A stretch of DNA of 41,943 nucleotides from CAZJPS01 sp964548055 (GTDB lineage: Bacteria; Patescibacteriota; Gracilibacteria; Peribacterales; Peribacteraceae). Location: the NCBI GenBank assembly GCA_964548055.1, contig CAZJPS010000002.1:1-41943 (forward strand), in the 5' to 3' direction. A program made the translations under genes and the position numbers. The stretch's first letter is position 1; every line of letters begins with the position of its first letter. Below, in pieces: positions 8,750 to 15,619 of this stretch. The notes under the pieces are model-generated. The model searched no databases and was not told the origin of the DNA. It saw only the letters and a program-made list of their open reading frames with translations.

Positions 8750-9214
8750 ATGCAGCGCATCACCCTTCTCTGCATCGGCACTGTAAAAGCGAAGTGGATA
8801 GAGGAAGGATGTAGTGAATACATCAAGCGCCTGCGTCCGCATGCAAAGCTAGAAATCATCGAACTTTCTCCTAGTAAACAGAAGGACAGTGAAAAGCAGC
8901 GTGAAGAGGAATCCAAAAAGATTTTGGATGTGCTTTCTACATCCGAAGGAGATGCCTGGATGCTGGACGAAAAAGGGGAGCGCATGACATCGCAGGAGTT
9001 TTCGTTTTTTCTTTCTCAGGCAAAAGATATTGGGCAAACCCTCATATTCATTTTAGGAGGAGCTTACGGTCTTTCCCCCACCATCCGCACACGCGTAAAA
9101 GGATCACTTCGCTTAAGCGATATGACCCTCCCACACGAGCTTTGCCGAGTTTTCTTTTTAGAACAGATGTACAGAGGAATAGAGATTGCGAAGGGGAGTG
9201 GTTACCATCACTAA
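8750..9214 (+). CDS. rlmH: 23S rRNA (pseudouridine-1915-N3)-methyltransferase RlmH
   Basis: The 154-residue product matches the SPOUT family RlmH in length and order. It starts with ITLLCIGTVKAKWIEEGCSEYIKRL, then has LDEKGERMTSQEFS, the knot-forming LIFILGGAYGLSP, then LSDMTLPHELCRVFFLEQMYR and the C-terminal AKGSGYHH, whose HH end is typical. It methylates pseudouridine 1915 in helix 69 of 23S rRNA on 70S ribosomes. It is the third gene of the rlmD operon; no clear Shine-Dalgarno sequence precedes the ATG. Confidence 0.95.
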   Translation: MQRITLLCIGTVKAKWIEEGCSEYIKRLRPHAKLEIIELSPSKQKDSEKQREEESKKILDVLSTSEGDAWMLDEKGERMTSQEFSFFLSQAKDIGQTLIFILGGAYGLSPTIRTRVKGSLRLSDMTLPHELCRVFFLEQMYRGIEIAKGSGYHH

Positions 9215-9216
9215 TT

Positions 9217-9630
9217 TCACATCCACAACACAATCACGAGCGACATCGCCACCATGATCACGAGATGGTAGACGATATTGAAGAGGTACAAGGGTATCGA
9301 TCGTTTCTCCCACAGCACGCCATTCAAAAGAACGGCTGCAACAATGACCCACGACCAAAAGCCCAATTGCAGGGCGTCCATCATAGTAGAGGCATGGATG
9401 ATTGCGGCAAAGAGCGCGAATACGTAGGCAATGACAGCCTGCTGTATGAAGGCACTAACAATGCGAGGAAGCATGTTTTCTTGCTGTGCTTTCTGTTGTT
9501 CTGCCTCAGAAATATTCATGAGTGCCAGCCATTGTTTTCCAAATACTGGGCCATGCCACAGAAAACCAATAACAAAAGAAAGAATGGCAGCAACGAGGAC
9601 TGCTACAAAATTCACATCGAAATACATCAT
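9217..9630 (-). CDS. DUF1761 family membrane protein
   Basis: The 137-residue product has four hydrophobic helices. The N-terminal VNFVAVLVAAILSFVIGFLWHGPVFGKQW is the DUF1761 signature (small residue-rich helix followed by W-x-GP-x-F-G-x-x-W). The middle part contains EAEQQKAQQENM, and a C-terminal WxxV...WE motif (LNGVLWEKRSIPLYLFNIVY) follows. Function is unknown for the family. It is convergent with rlmH, with only 2 bp between the two stop codons. A possible -35 (TTGACC, 9678-9683 on the minus strand) lies upstream. Confidence 0.8.
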   Translation of the reverse strand: MMYFDVNFVAVLVAAILSFVIGFLWHGPVFGKQWLALMNISEAEQQKAQQENMLPRIVSAFIQQAVIAYVFALFAAIIHASTMMDALQLGFWSWVIVAAVLLNGVLWEKRSIPLYLFNIVYHLVIMVAMSLVIVLWM

Positions 9631-9733
9631 ACAAACAGGGGAAGAGTGCGGAAAACGCTATCCCTTTTGGAGGATAGGGTCAATGTCTAAATACTTGTTT
9701 GGAGTACAAGCGATGTGAAGGTAACATTTTTCT

Positions 9734-10315
9734 ATGCAAACAACTCGCATGGAAGCCTTTAGCGATGGCGTGATTGCCATTCTTATTACGATCATGGTTT
9801 TGGAGCTCAAAGTACCGGAAGGCACAGATTTTGAGGCAATTCGTCCTCTTATGATGTCGTTCCTTACCTACGTGCTTAGTTTTATCTACTTGGGCATTTA
9901 TTGGAATAATCATCACCACTTGTTGCACGCTACCGACCATGTAGACGGAAGAATTTTGTGGGCGAATTTGCATCTGCTTTTCTGGCTTTCACTCATCACA
10001 TTCGCTACCGGTTGGATGGCCGAAAATCATCTGGCTCCAGTGGCAACTGCCGTATACGGTGCTGTGCTTTTGATGTGCGCTCTGGCCTATACGATTTTGC
10101 AGATTGCGATCATTAAACACGGTGGGCCAAATGCGCGGTTACGTGAGGCGATTGGAAAAGATATCAAAGGGAAAGTATCACTGGTGCTGTATGTTCTCTC
10201 TGTCCCCCTCGCATTTGCGAATCCATGGATATCGGTGGGTATATTTGTATTTGTGGCGTGTATGTGGCTTATTCCGGATCGCAGAATAGAATTGAGCCTT
10301 GAGCATACGCATTAG
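9734..10315 (+). CDS. TMEM175-like (DUF1211) potassium channel protein
   Basis: The 193-residue product begins MQTTRMEAFSDGVIAILITI. This is the RxxxFSDGVxAI pore helix of bacterial TMEM175 channels, placed as usual at the very N-terminus. About six hydrophobic helices follow, with the family's YWNNHHHLLH motif after the second. Bacterial TMEM175 proteins form tetrameric K+ leak channels with one FSDGVxAI per subunit. A weak -10 (TAACAT, 9722-9727) ends 6 nt before the ATG, as in the leaderless genes of this window. Confidence 0.85.
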   Translation: MQTTRMEAFSDGVIAILITIMVLELKVPEGTDFEAIRPLMMSFLTYVLSFIYLGIYWNNHHHLLHATDHVDGRILWANLHLLFWLSLITFATGWMAENHLAPVATAVYGAVLLMCALAYTILQIAIIKHGGPNARLREAIGKDIKGKVSLVLYVLSVPLAFANPWISVGIFVFVACMWLIPDRRIELSLEHTH

Positions 10316-10477
10316 TACAAAGCACCTGATATCAGAATAGGGAAGGCAAATAACTGGTTATTTACCTACTCCTTCTTAAGCTGTGGAAGCGCTTTCCGTT
10401 TTCCAAAGCGAAAGCGGTGCATGCGCATTGCTCTTTGGCATAACGGTTTTCAGTTCAAAATCTTGCAGGAGTGTACG
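10316..10477. terminator. Hairpin-bearing gap after the TMEM175-like gene
   Basis: An imperfect palindrome around AAATAAC-TG-GTTATTT (about 10350-10366) extends outward through purine-rich and pyrimidine-rich arms to about 10335-10380. A second small inverted repeat, CGCTTT...AAAGCG (about 10388-10410), follows. The gap also holds the Shine-Dalgarno AGGAG (10467-10471) of the desaturase. Confidence 0.45.
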
Positions 10478-11290
10478 ATGAAGAATTTTTTCGAGAAGAA
10501 CATGATCAAGATCGCGTTCGTGAGCCTGCACCTGTGTGTGCTGGCTGTCTTTTTCGTTCAGCCGACTTGGACGTCAGCGTGCCTTTGCATAGGGTTTTAC
10601 TTCCTACGCATGTTTGGGATCACCGCGGGCTATCATCGCGGTCTTTCCCATCGATCCTACGAGTCAGGAAGATTCGTAAGGTTCATAATGGCGTGGCTGG
10701 GATGCAGCGCCATGCAGAAAGGACCCTTGTGGTGGGCCGCAAAGCATCGCGACCATCACAAGTACTCCGACACAGGCAATGATCCCCATTCGCCGGTCGC
10801 TCATGGGGTCTGGTGGTCTCACATTGGGTGGGTGCTTTCTTCGTATGAGGAGAAAAAAGCACCCTCCACGGTGAGGGATCTTGCGAAGGCGTGGGAGCTG
10901 CGCTTTCTTGATCGGTACCACTGGGTACCGGGGCTTAGTCTCGCAATTCTCTGTTTCACCTTGGATGGCTGGAGCGGAATTGTGTGGGGATTCGTGGTGA
11001 GCACCGTGCTGCTCTACCACGGGACGTTCCTCGTGAACTCCGTTTGCCATATTTTTGGCAGACAGCGGTTTAAGACAGGGGACCAGAGCAGGAACAACGC
11101 TCTGGTTGCAATCCTGTTCACGATGGGGGAAGGGTGGCATAACAACCACCATCACCGTCCTGCTCTAGCGCGGCAGGGAGTTACATGGTGGGAGCTGGAT
11201 TTTAGCTTCTACATCTTGTGGCTCCTTGCTCAGTGTCGGCTTGTGTGGAATCTGCACAAGCCACCGCCGCGTGGGCGGCTGGAAACCTAG
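10478..11290 (+). CDS. Membrane fatty acid (acyl-CoA/acyl-lipid) desaturase
   Basis: The 270-residue product has the three histidine boxes of delta-9 type membrane desaturases: HRGLSH (GYHRGLSHRSY), HRDHHKYSD and HNNHHH near the C-terminus. It also has the usual WWAAKHRDHHKYSDTGNDPH context and four hydrophobic helices. These di-iron enzymes put a double bond into fatty acyl chains. The start at 10478 is chosen because AGGAG lies 6 nt upstream and the protein then begins MKNFFEKNMIK; an in-frame ATG at 10421 adds 19 residues unlike the family. Base composition is visibly GC-richer than its neighbours, and the strong Shine-Dalgarno site is unusual here, both suggesting transfer. CPR bacteria usually lack fatty acid synthesis, so it may act on scavenged lipids. 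Confidence 0.88.
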   Translation: MKNFFEKNMIKIAFVSLHLCVLAVFFVQPTWTSACLCIGFYFLRMFGITAGYHRGLSHRSYESGRFVRFIMAWLGCSAMQKGPLWWAAKHRDHHKYSDTGNDPHSPVAHGVWWSHIGWVLSSYEEKKAPSTVRDLAKAWELRFLDRYHWVPGLSLAILCFTLDGWSGIVWGFVVSTVLLYHGTFLVNSVCHIFGRQRFKTGDQSRNNALVAILFTMGEGWHNNHHHRPALARQGVTWWELDFSFYILWLLAQCRLVWNLHKPPPRGRLET

Positions 11291-11300
11291 CTAAAGAGCA

Positions 11301-11335
11301 GACCGCCTCCCTGTTATGGGGAGGCGGTCATTTAT
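11301..11335 (+). terminator. Rho-independent-like terminator after the desaturase
   Basis: A perfect 11-bp stem, GACCGCCTCCC (11301-11311) with GGGAGGCGGTC (11319-11329), has a 7-nt loop and is followed by ATTTATT. It lies 10 nt after the desaturase stop. Confidence 0.85.
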
Positions 11336-11353
11336 TGATACCGCAAAGGAGAT

Positions 11354-11381
11354 TTGATACAGAAGTCATATTCGCTATACT
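11354..11381 (+). promoter_or_regulatory. Sigma-70-like promoter of tRNA-Glu
   Basis: TTGATA (11354-11359), a 16-bp spacer and TATACT (11376-11381). Transcription should begin near 11388, leaving a 5' leader of about 39 nt before the tRNA. Confidence 0.7.
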
Positions 11382-11426
11382 CCGCGCGCTCTCTTTCAGG
11401 CAGAATAGAGCCAAATCTTCTCGTAC

Positions 11427-11501
11427 GGCCTCATCGTCTAACGGTTAGGACAGCAGGTTCTCATCCTGCAAATCGGGGTTCGATTCCCCGTGGGGCTGCC
11501 A
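11427..11501 (+). tRNA. tRNA-Glu (anticodon CTC), CCA encoded
   Basis: The 75-nt cloverleaf has acceptor GGCCTCA paired with TGGGGCT (two G-U pairs) and discriminator G with genomic CCA (11499-11501). The D-arm is TCGTCTAACGGTTAGGA. The anticodon stem GCAGG/CCTGC encloses loop TTCTCAT, giving anticodon CTC (reads GAG). The T-arm is CGGGG-TTCGATT-CCCCG. Confidence 0.95.
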
Positions 11502-11506
11502 CTATT

Positions 11507-11539
11507 CGTGAAAGAAAACCTTCCAGGTTTTCTCTCACG
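11507..11539 (+). terminator. Strong hairpin just downstream of tRNA-Glu
   Basis: CGTGAAAGAAAACC (11507-11520) pairs with GGTTTTCTCTCACG (11526-11539), with one mismatch in 14 bp and loop TTCCA. It begins 6 nt after the CCA, so it is probably a terminator or a 3'-processing structure. The rest of the gap 11540-11862 holds no gene that I can support, apart from the direct repeat at 11749-11761. Confidence 0.6.
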
Positions 11540-11748
11540 GGCTCTCTTTCTGGCAAAGTGCGCCTCCACTTCGGGCAAAGCCCTCGTTCGGCGTTGTTTC
11601 AGTGCTCGAAATCATGGGCATGGGTGATGTGATGGAGGCGCTGAATGTGTCTCGAGAAAAAGGGAAATCACTAGGCAATAGAGATTCTGATTACATTTCT
11701 TAGGACTGCATACCAATGAACCATTCGAAGACACCTGTTTGAGAAAGT

Positions 11749-11761
11749 CGTGGGGCTGCCA
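11749..11761 (+). repeat. Direct copy of the tRNA-Glu 3' end (possible attachment-site scar)
   Basis: CGTGGGGCTGCCA at 11749-11761 repeats exactly the last 13 bases of tRNA-Glu (11489-11501). The 247 bp between hold the terminator-like hairpin and no clear ORF. Direct repeats of a tRNA 3' end are what tRNA-targeting integrases leave behind; here no integrase is present. Confidence 0.5.
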
Positions 11762-11862
11762 ACGTCAGGAGCTGCAATATTCATTCACTATTGCCGTTTC
11801 AGATGCCCGTACACGCACAGCATGAGGTTTTCAGTGCATGTGCGCCGTGCTACCATTTGTTT

Positions 11863-12609
11863 ATGCAAAAGCATTTCAACGCAATTTCCATGATCTTCGC
11901 CGTATTGGCCTGCACTGCATGCAGTTCCAAGACCTCAGTTCAACAATATGAAAACTCGTCTTCTGTTGCAGAAATATCTTTCAGTTCTTCTTCCGTGCAT
12001 GAGGAATCCAAAAGCAGTGTTCCGGAGTCAGTTCCGTCTGTCACGTATGTGGACGGCATTTGCGGAAGCAAAATTCCCTCTACGTGGCATGTGCGCTCCC
12101 AAGATAATCAAGCGGTATGGAATAGAGAGGGCAACATAGAACCTCCCACGGTTTTAACGGCAGATGCGATAATACAAAGACTTGTTGAATGGGACACTCC
12201 GTTATTTAAGCCGGCGCTCTATAGCATGGCAGATGCGGATACGGCATTACGCGGCCACTCAGAGGATCCCGGAGCCGAGGATGCCAATCGCAATGAAATA
12301 GACATCCTTCAGCTTTCCACTGTTGAATTTAAAAACCTTACCACTCTGCTTAATGCGCCACCCGCTCAATATACCTGGGATAAAATTGTGACACCCACAC
12401 ATGAATTGAGTGTTTTGCGGAATACTGATGAAAGCGGAAAATACTATGGTATGGAGCTTTTATTTATTCCCGCAGAGAAGAATGGGAGAAATTCTGGCCT
12501 TATTATAGTAAATCGTTCCAATGATCATGAGTGGAATGAGACATTCCGCGATGGGTTTAGGCATTTCCTAAATACGATAGATTTTAAGAAATGTCCGTCA
12601 GACTGGTAG
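11863..12609 (+). CDS. Putative lipoprotein
   Basis: The 248-residue product starts at 11863 (MQKHFNAISMIFAVLACTAC). A hydrophobic signal ends in a Cys pair (AVLACTACSS) that can serve as a lipobox, followed by a Ser-rich linker typical of surface lipoproteins in this window (compare the gene at 17103-17660). The mature part has ICGSKIPSTWHVRSQDNQAVW, VLTADAIIQRLVEWDTPLF and a C-terminal FRHFLNTIDFKKCP. No family is recognised. A longer frame from 11791 is open, but the shorter start gives a proper signal sequence. TACCAT (11851-11856) ends 6 nt before this ATG. Confidence 0.7.
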   Translation: MQKHFNAISMIFAVLACTACSSKTSVQQYENSSSVAEISFSSSSVHEESKSSVPESVPSVTYVDGICGSKIPSTWHVRSQDNQAVWNREGNIEPPTVLTADAIIQRLVEWDTPLFKPALYSMADADTALRGHSEDPGAEDANRNEIDILQLSTVEFKNLTTLLNAPPAQYTWDKIVTPTHELSVLRNTDESGKYYGMELLFIPAEKNGRNSGLIIVNRSNDHEWNETFRDGFRHFLNTIDFKKCPSDW

Positions 12610-12738
12610 ATAAGGCAGGGTTTTGGATCAGTAAGTATATCATTGTATGAATCAATGAATCTGAATCGAATGTAGCATTGCCATCGCATACAAGATTATT
12701 GAAGATGTGATTTCTGAAATATTTTTTCTCAAAAAACC

Positions 12739-12767
12739 TTGACCGCTCAATGTTAGCACTCTATACT
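12739..12767 (+). promoter_or_regulatory. Sigma-70-like promoter of the HSP20 gene
   Basis: TTGACC (12739-12744), a 17-bp spacer and TATACT (12762-12767). The predicted start near 12774 lies inside the right half of the CIRCE operator. The 12610-12738 stretch before it holds no gene that I can see. Confidence 0.85.
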
Positions 12768-12779
12768 GTTGAGTGCTAA
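12753..12779 (+). promoter_or_regulatory. CIRCE operator (HrcA binding site)
   Basis: TTAGCACTC (12753-12761), 9 bp, then GAGTGCTAA (12771-12779). Both half-sites match the CIRCE consensus perfectly. The -10 box lies in the 9-bp spacer, so HrcA binding would block RNA polymerase directly and heat would relieve it. Confidence 0.97.
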
Positions 12780-12803
12780 TTTTATTTCATTCCCCCAATT
12801 TCT

Positions 12804-13286
12804 ATGCAGTTAATGCCATGGAAACGAAACGATGCAGTGGAGCGGGGTGTGACACTCCGCGACGCAATGAATCAATTATTTGATGAATCTTTCTGGGATC
12901 CCATGCGATTCTTTTCTGATCAATCCTTATTTACTACCGAACGCAAATGGCAATTCCTTCCTAGTTTTGATATTGCTGAAACAGACAAGGAATTACACAT
13001 CGTTGCAGATGTTCCTGGGTACGATCCAAAGAATGTTCATGTGAAAATTGATAACGGTATTCTGACCATTGAAGGAACAATGGAAGAAGACAAAGAAGAG
13101 AAGAATAAAAAATGGCATCGCCGCGAAACATCGCGCGGAAACTTTATGAGGCAGGTTTCTTTGCCACAGGGAGTGAGCGATAAAGATGTGAAATGCAAAC
13201 TGAAGAATGGCAAGCTGACTATTTCTGTTCAAAAGCCTAAAGAAATTCAGTCCCAAGGAAAAATGCTTCAGATTGAATCGGAATAA
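12804..13286 (+). CDS. Small heat shock protein, HSP20/alpha-crystallin family
   Basis: The 160-residue product has an N-terminal arm (MQLMPWKRNDAVERGVTLRD) and an alpha-crystallin domain at about 50-145: FDIAETDKELHIVADVPGYD, then VHVKIDNGILTIEGTMEEDK, then the conserved block LPQGVSDKDVKCKLKNGKLT, whose GKL tripeptide is the family hallmark. HSP20 proteins are ATP-independent holdases that keep unfolded proteins soluble. The gene stands alone, with its own HrcA/CIRCE-controlled promoter upstream and a terminator after it. No Shine-Dalgarno site is visible; the leader is about 30 nt. Confidence 0.93.
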   Translation: MQLMPWKRNDAVERGVTLRDAMNQLFDESFWDPMRFFSDQSLFTTERKWQFLPSFDIAETDKELHIVADVPGYDPKNVHVKIDNGILTIEGTMEEDKEEKNKKWHRRETSRGNFMRQVSLPQGVSDKDVKCKLKNGKLTISVQKPKEIQSQGKMLQIESE

Positions 13287-13303
13287 ATCGGTGTATGTAT
13301 GAG

Positions 13304-13331
13304 AATGGCAGGCAATCCCTGCCATTTTTTT
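13304..13331 (+). terminator. Rho-independent terminator of the HSP20 gene
   Basis: AATGGCAGG (13304-13312), loop CAATC, CCTGCCATT (13318-13326) and a run of T to 13331. Confidence 0.93.
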
Positions 13332-13424
13332 GAATGCAGAAGATACTGCGGCAATTAAACAATCTTTGCGGGAGACTAAAAAATTATGAGCGGGAATTTT
13401 TCCTCTATACGACAGGGAAGGGTG

Positions 13425-13430
13425 TATACT
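13425..13430 (+). promoter_or_regulatory. -10 box TATACT, 6 nt before an ATG (leaderless promoter)
   Basis: TATACT ends 6 nt before the ATG at 13437, so the expected transcription start falls on the start codon. Confidence 0.6.
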
Positions 13431-13436
13431 GCACGC

Positions 13437-13601
13437 ATGGAAAAAATTCGCATTGAGCAGCATAGTGCGATGGGCGGTGCTTGGTTCGCACTGTGGCTCT
13501 TCACCATTGGCTTTCTGCAGTTAAGTTTCTGGAAAGGGGTCCTGGCGCTACTGCTATGGCCATACTTTCTTGGCGCAGCGATGAGCAGTATCGTCCGGTA
13601 A
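13437..13601 (+). CDS. Small membrane protein
   Basis: The 54-residue product begins MEKIRIEQHSAMGGAWFALW. It has a single long hydrophobic region or helical hairpin (AWFALWLFTIGFLQLSF, then VLALLLWPYFLGAAM), so it is probably an inner-membrane peptide. An upstream in-frame ATG at 13386 would add 17 residues. The downstream start is preferred because TATACT sits exactly 6 nt before it. No family is recognised. Confidence 0.55.
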   Translation: MEKIRIEQHSAMGGAWFALWLFTIGFLQLSFWKGVLALLLWPYFLGAAMSSIVR

Positions 13602-13614
13602 TACTCTCGTGATG

Positions 13615-13860
13615 TCAGTGAGGCGTCCGCGGAATCTTCCAATGACACGGTTCGTTGCACTGTGTGCAGTACTGCTCGCCGCCATCGTGTGGTGCGCCAC
13701 GTACGCATGCTGCATTGCAGCAGCCTGAGCGGATAAGATCCCGTATTTCGGCTGGAAGAACTCTTCTTTGTTCTACTGTAAAATGTTTGGGGCAATAGGG
13801 TTTCCCATGCGAAGCGTTGCCGCATCCCTTAAAAGGGCAGATTTCACGTTTTTTTTGAAT
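13615..13860 (-). CDS. Small Cys/His-rich zinc-finger protein without a standard start codon
   Basis: The minus-strand frame ending at TGA (13615-13617) encodes 81 residues beginning IQKKREICPFKGCG. It has a C-x4-C-x9-C-x2-H finger (CPFKGCG...YCPKH, residues 8-26), then CCNAAC (47-52), then YCTQCNEPCH (64-73): nine Cys and several His, which looks like two zinc sites. No ATG, GTG or TTG opens this frame between the upstream stop and the first Cys. ATT at 13858-13860 is the only plausible in-frame start. Alternatively, a GTG at 13898 in the -1-related frame could join through the A8 run at 13849-13856. It may be a real gene with a rare start, a frameshifted gene or a recent pseudogene. Confidence 0.5.
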   Translation of the reverse strand: MQKKREICPFKGCGNASHGKPYCPKHFTVEQRRVLPAEIRDLIRSGCCNAACVRGAPHDGGEQYCTQCNEPCHWKIPRTPH

Positions 13861-13976
13861 GAGTGGGGAGGGAAAGGTGAGAGCGTTACTATCTTCACAC
13901 TACTCGTCTTTTGTGTTCTATCCTAGAAAAGAAATCACTTTCTTTTGCGTGCAGAAGTCTTGTACCGGGCTTTTTC

Positions 13977-14540
13977 CTACGCTATTTGCGTACAATGCTT
14001 CATTTCTCTTTCCAGGAGTGCTGCCTTCACTGCTGCTCCCCATCTATATCCAGAAAGTGAGCCATCCGCTCGTATCACCCTGTGGCAGGGGATGATGACG
14101 GCGATTTGGTTGGAGGCACAGGCTTGCGCTACTGCTCGCATGGCTTTTGGTTTGCTTATCCTTTGTGCAATCTCTGCGTATGAGGCCGTTGTTCCCAAAG
14201 GGATCGTGCGCAGGGCGTTCCAAACGTTTTTTTGAAATTCCGTACCGTGTATGTCGAGCGGTACATGGATGGATGAGCCAGGGGTTTCTATGGCGTCTAT
14301 TACTCTGCATATGCATGTTTGTATCTCAGGATCTCTTGCGCTTAACACAGCATGAGGGAAACTCGTCTGGAACTCACTCAGAAGTACAGCACTGTTCGTG
14401 CCTATCGTAATCGCAAAAACACCCTTCTCCGACACAGCGACCAACACAGACCCAAGAGAAGATGTTCCCACTGCAAAACGAATGAGGGGATTCTTCGTTG
14501 CCGAAATAGATCTTTTGCGGAGCGATACAGGGGTTCTCAT
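13977..14540 (-). CDS. ogt: O6-alkylguanine-DNA alkyltransferase (Ogt/Ada C-terminal type)
   Basis: The 187-residue product carries the active-site block IIPCHRVIRADGSLSGYRWG (acceptor C152). Before it come FQKNVWNALRTIPLGTTASY, the DNA-binding helix region, and an N-terminal domain starting IRFAVGTSSLGSVLVAVSEK, as in the C-terminal half of Ada. The protein takes the alkyl group from O6-alkylguanine onto its own cysteine. The start at 14540 (MRTPVSLRKR) is chosen because TACACT lies exactly 6 nt upstream; the longer frame from 14612 adds residues unlike the family. The basic N-terminal 15-residue arm is unusual. It stands alone, downstream of the O-acetylation pair on the same strand. Confidence 0.9.
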   Translation of the reverse strand: MRTPVSLRKRSISATKNPLIRFAVGTSSLGSVLVAVSEKGVFAITIGTNSAVLLSEFQTSFPHAVLSARDPEIQTCICRVIDAIETPGSSIHVPLDIHGTEFQKNVWNALRTIPLGTTASYAEIAQRISKPKAMRAVAQACASNQIAVIIPCHRVIRADGSLSGYRWGAAVKAALLEREMKHCTQIA

Positions 14541-14546
14541 ACATTC

Positions 14547-14552
14547 AGTGTA
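14547..14552 (-). promoter_or_regulatory. -10 box TACACT, 6 nt before the ogt ATG
   Basis: TACACT on the minus strand ends 6 nt before the ATG at 14540, suggesting a leaderless mRNA. Confidence 0.5.
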
Positions 14553-14611
14553 GCGTCTTTTCGCAGTATCTCCTCTTCCTCCCATATTTTCTACTTTCAC
14601 TCTCACTCCCA

Positions 14612-15619
14612 TTATTCTTTTTCCAATTTCATCACCTCCTCCGCAACATACTTCGTATACACATGCGCCCCCGCATCATTGGTATGCGTAAGATCACTTA
14701 AATACTGATCATCCATCACCCAAAGCTTGGGAAGAACTCTACAATTGTGCGTGGGTGCCAATTCTTGCTGAACTCTTGTGAAAAGTTTTTCTATCGATCT
14801 CCCAATTCTTTGGTCGGTTTCTACTACGTGTGAAAGGGGATTGAAGGCGAGGTACAGCTGAATATTATTCTCTTCAGCAAGCGTACACAGTTCATGGAGG
14901 AGCGGCATACTGTAGGTAGCAAGGTTCAATCCTCCACCACTGAGTGTGAGTTTATAGAATGGATCTAGATTTCTTTCCGATAATTCCAAATTTGGGTGAT
15001 GCATCTGCGGATTGAAAGGTTCGTATCCCTTCAGTCCTTTGCCCTCCATATATTTGAGCATGTTTTCATACTGCGCTTGTTTGTTCAGCAGTGCACCACG
15101 CGTAAATGCCACTTTTTCGCGGTACATGAACGATGGAAACACTTTCTCGAAGAGCAGACGGCCGAACTGCGGCACCGACATCACACCGCTCTTAGTGGCG
15201 CGCAGGGCAACATCGGTGTTGTTGAACTGAAGACGCACAATTTCGTATCCGTAGCCGATGTACCAAGAGAGAACACTGCGCACGAGCACAATGGTTGTAG
15301 GTGCTGGATGATGGTCCAGGTAATCCCGAAGCAAATAGATATCGCCAATCGCATTCCTATCGGCGTACGTGGTGAGATTGAGAGTCTTCTTCCCCGTCAC
15401 GTGTTCGTACACATCGGGGATAATTCCCTGAATGCCTGTGGAATCTCCCAGAATCAACGTGTCGTAATTGGTAGGTTCCGCAATCAGCTCCTTTTTTTTC
15501 TCTACCCTATCCCATTCTTTCCACTCCACCGGAAATGATTTGTAGATCACAGGAACCAACTGCTCTGTTGTGAGCAGAAGAATCACACATGCCCCAATCT
15601 GGAGGACTTTTCGGTTCAT
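14612..15619 (-). CDS. SGNH-hydrolase-like protein, partner of the MBOAT O-acyltransferase (AlgJ/AlgX-like)
   Basis: The 335-residue product has one N-terminal membrane anchor or signal (MNRKVLQIGACVILLLTTEQ), then YDTLILGDSTGIQGI. That is the GDS block with the nucleophile serine of SGNH enzymes. Near the C-terminus is LTHTNDAGAHVYTKYV, the Asp-x-x-x-His part of the triad. This is the usual layout of periplasmic O-acetyltransferases that take acetyl groups from an AlgI-type MBOAT and place them on polysaccharide. The start at 15619 overlaps the MBOAT stop (TAATG), so the two are coupled. A longer open frame upstream lies wholly inside the MBOAT gene. Confidence 0.8.
   Translation of the reverse strand: MNRKVLQIGACVILLLTTEQLVPVIYKSFPVEWKEWDRVEKKKELIAEPTNYDTLILGDSTGIQGIIPDVYEHVTGKKTLNLTTYADRNAIGDIYLLRDYLDHHPAPTTIVLVRSVLSWYIGYGYEIVRLQFNNTDVALRATKSGVMSVPQFGRLLFEKVFPSFMYREKVAFTRGALLNKQAQYENMLKYMEGKGLKGYEPFNPQMHHPNLELSERNLDPFYKLTLSGGGLNLATYSMPLLHELCTLAEENNIQLYLAFNPLSHVVETDQRIGRSIEKLFTRVQQELAPTHNCRVLPKLWVMDDQYLSDLTHTNDAGAHVYTKYVAEEVMKLEKE

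Noticed and set aside
10664..11155. Long minus-strand frame inside the desaturase
   Set aside because: It is a mirror of the GC-rich desaturase gene (His codons read as Met/Val), with no family features.
13376..13825. Minus-strand 149-residue frame overlapping the small membrane gene
   Set aside because: It is rich in Arg/Ser/Thr with no domain; the parallel frame with nine Cys (13615-13860) is far more gene-like.
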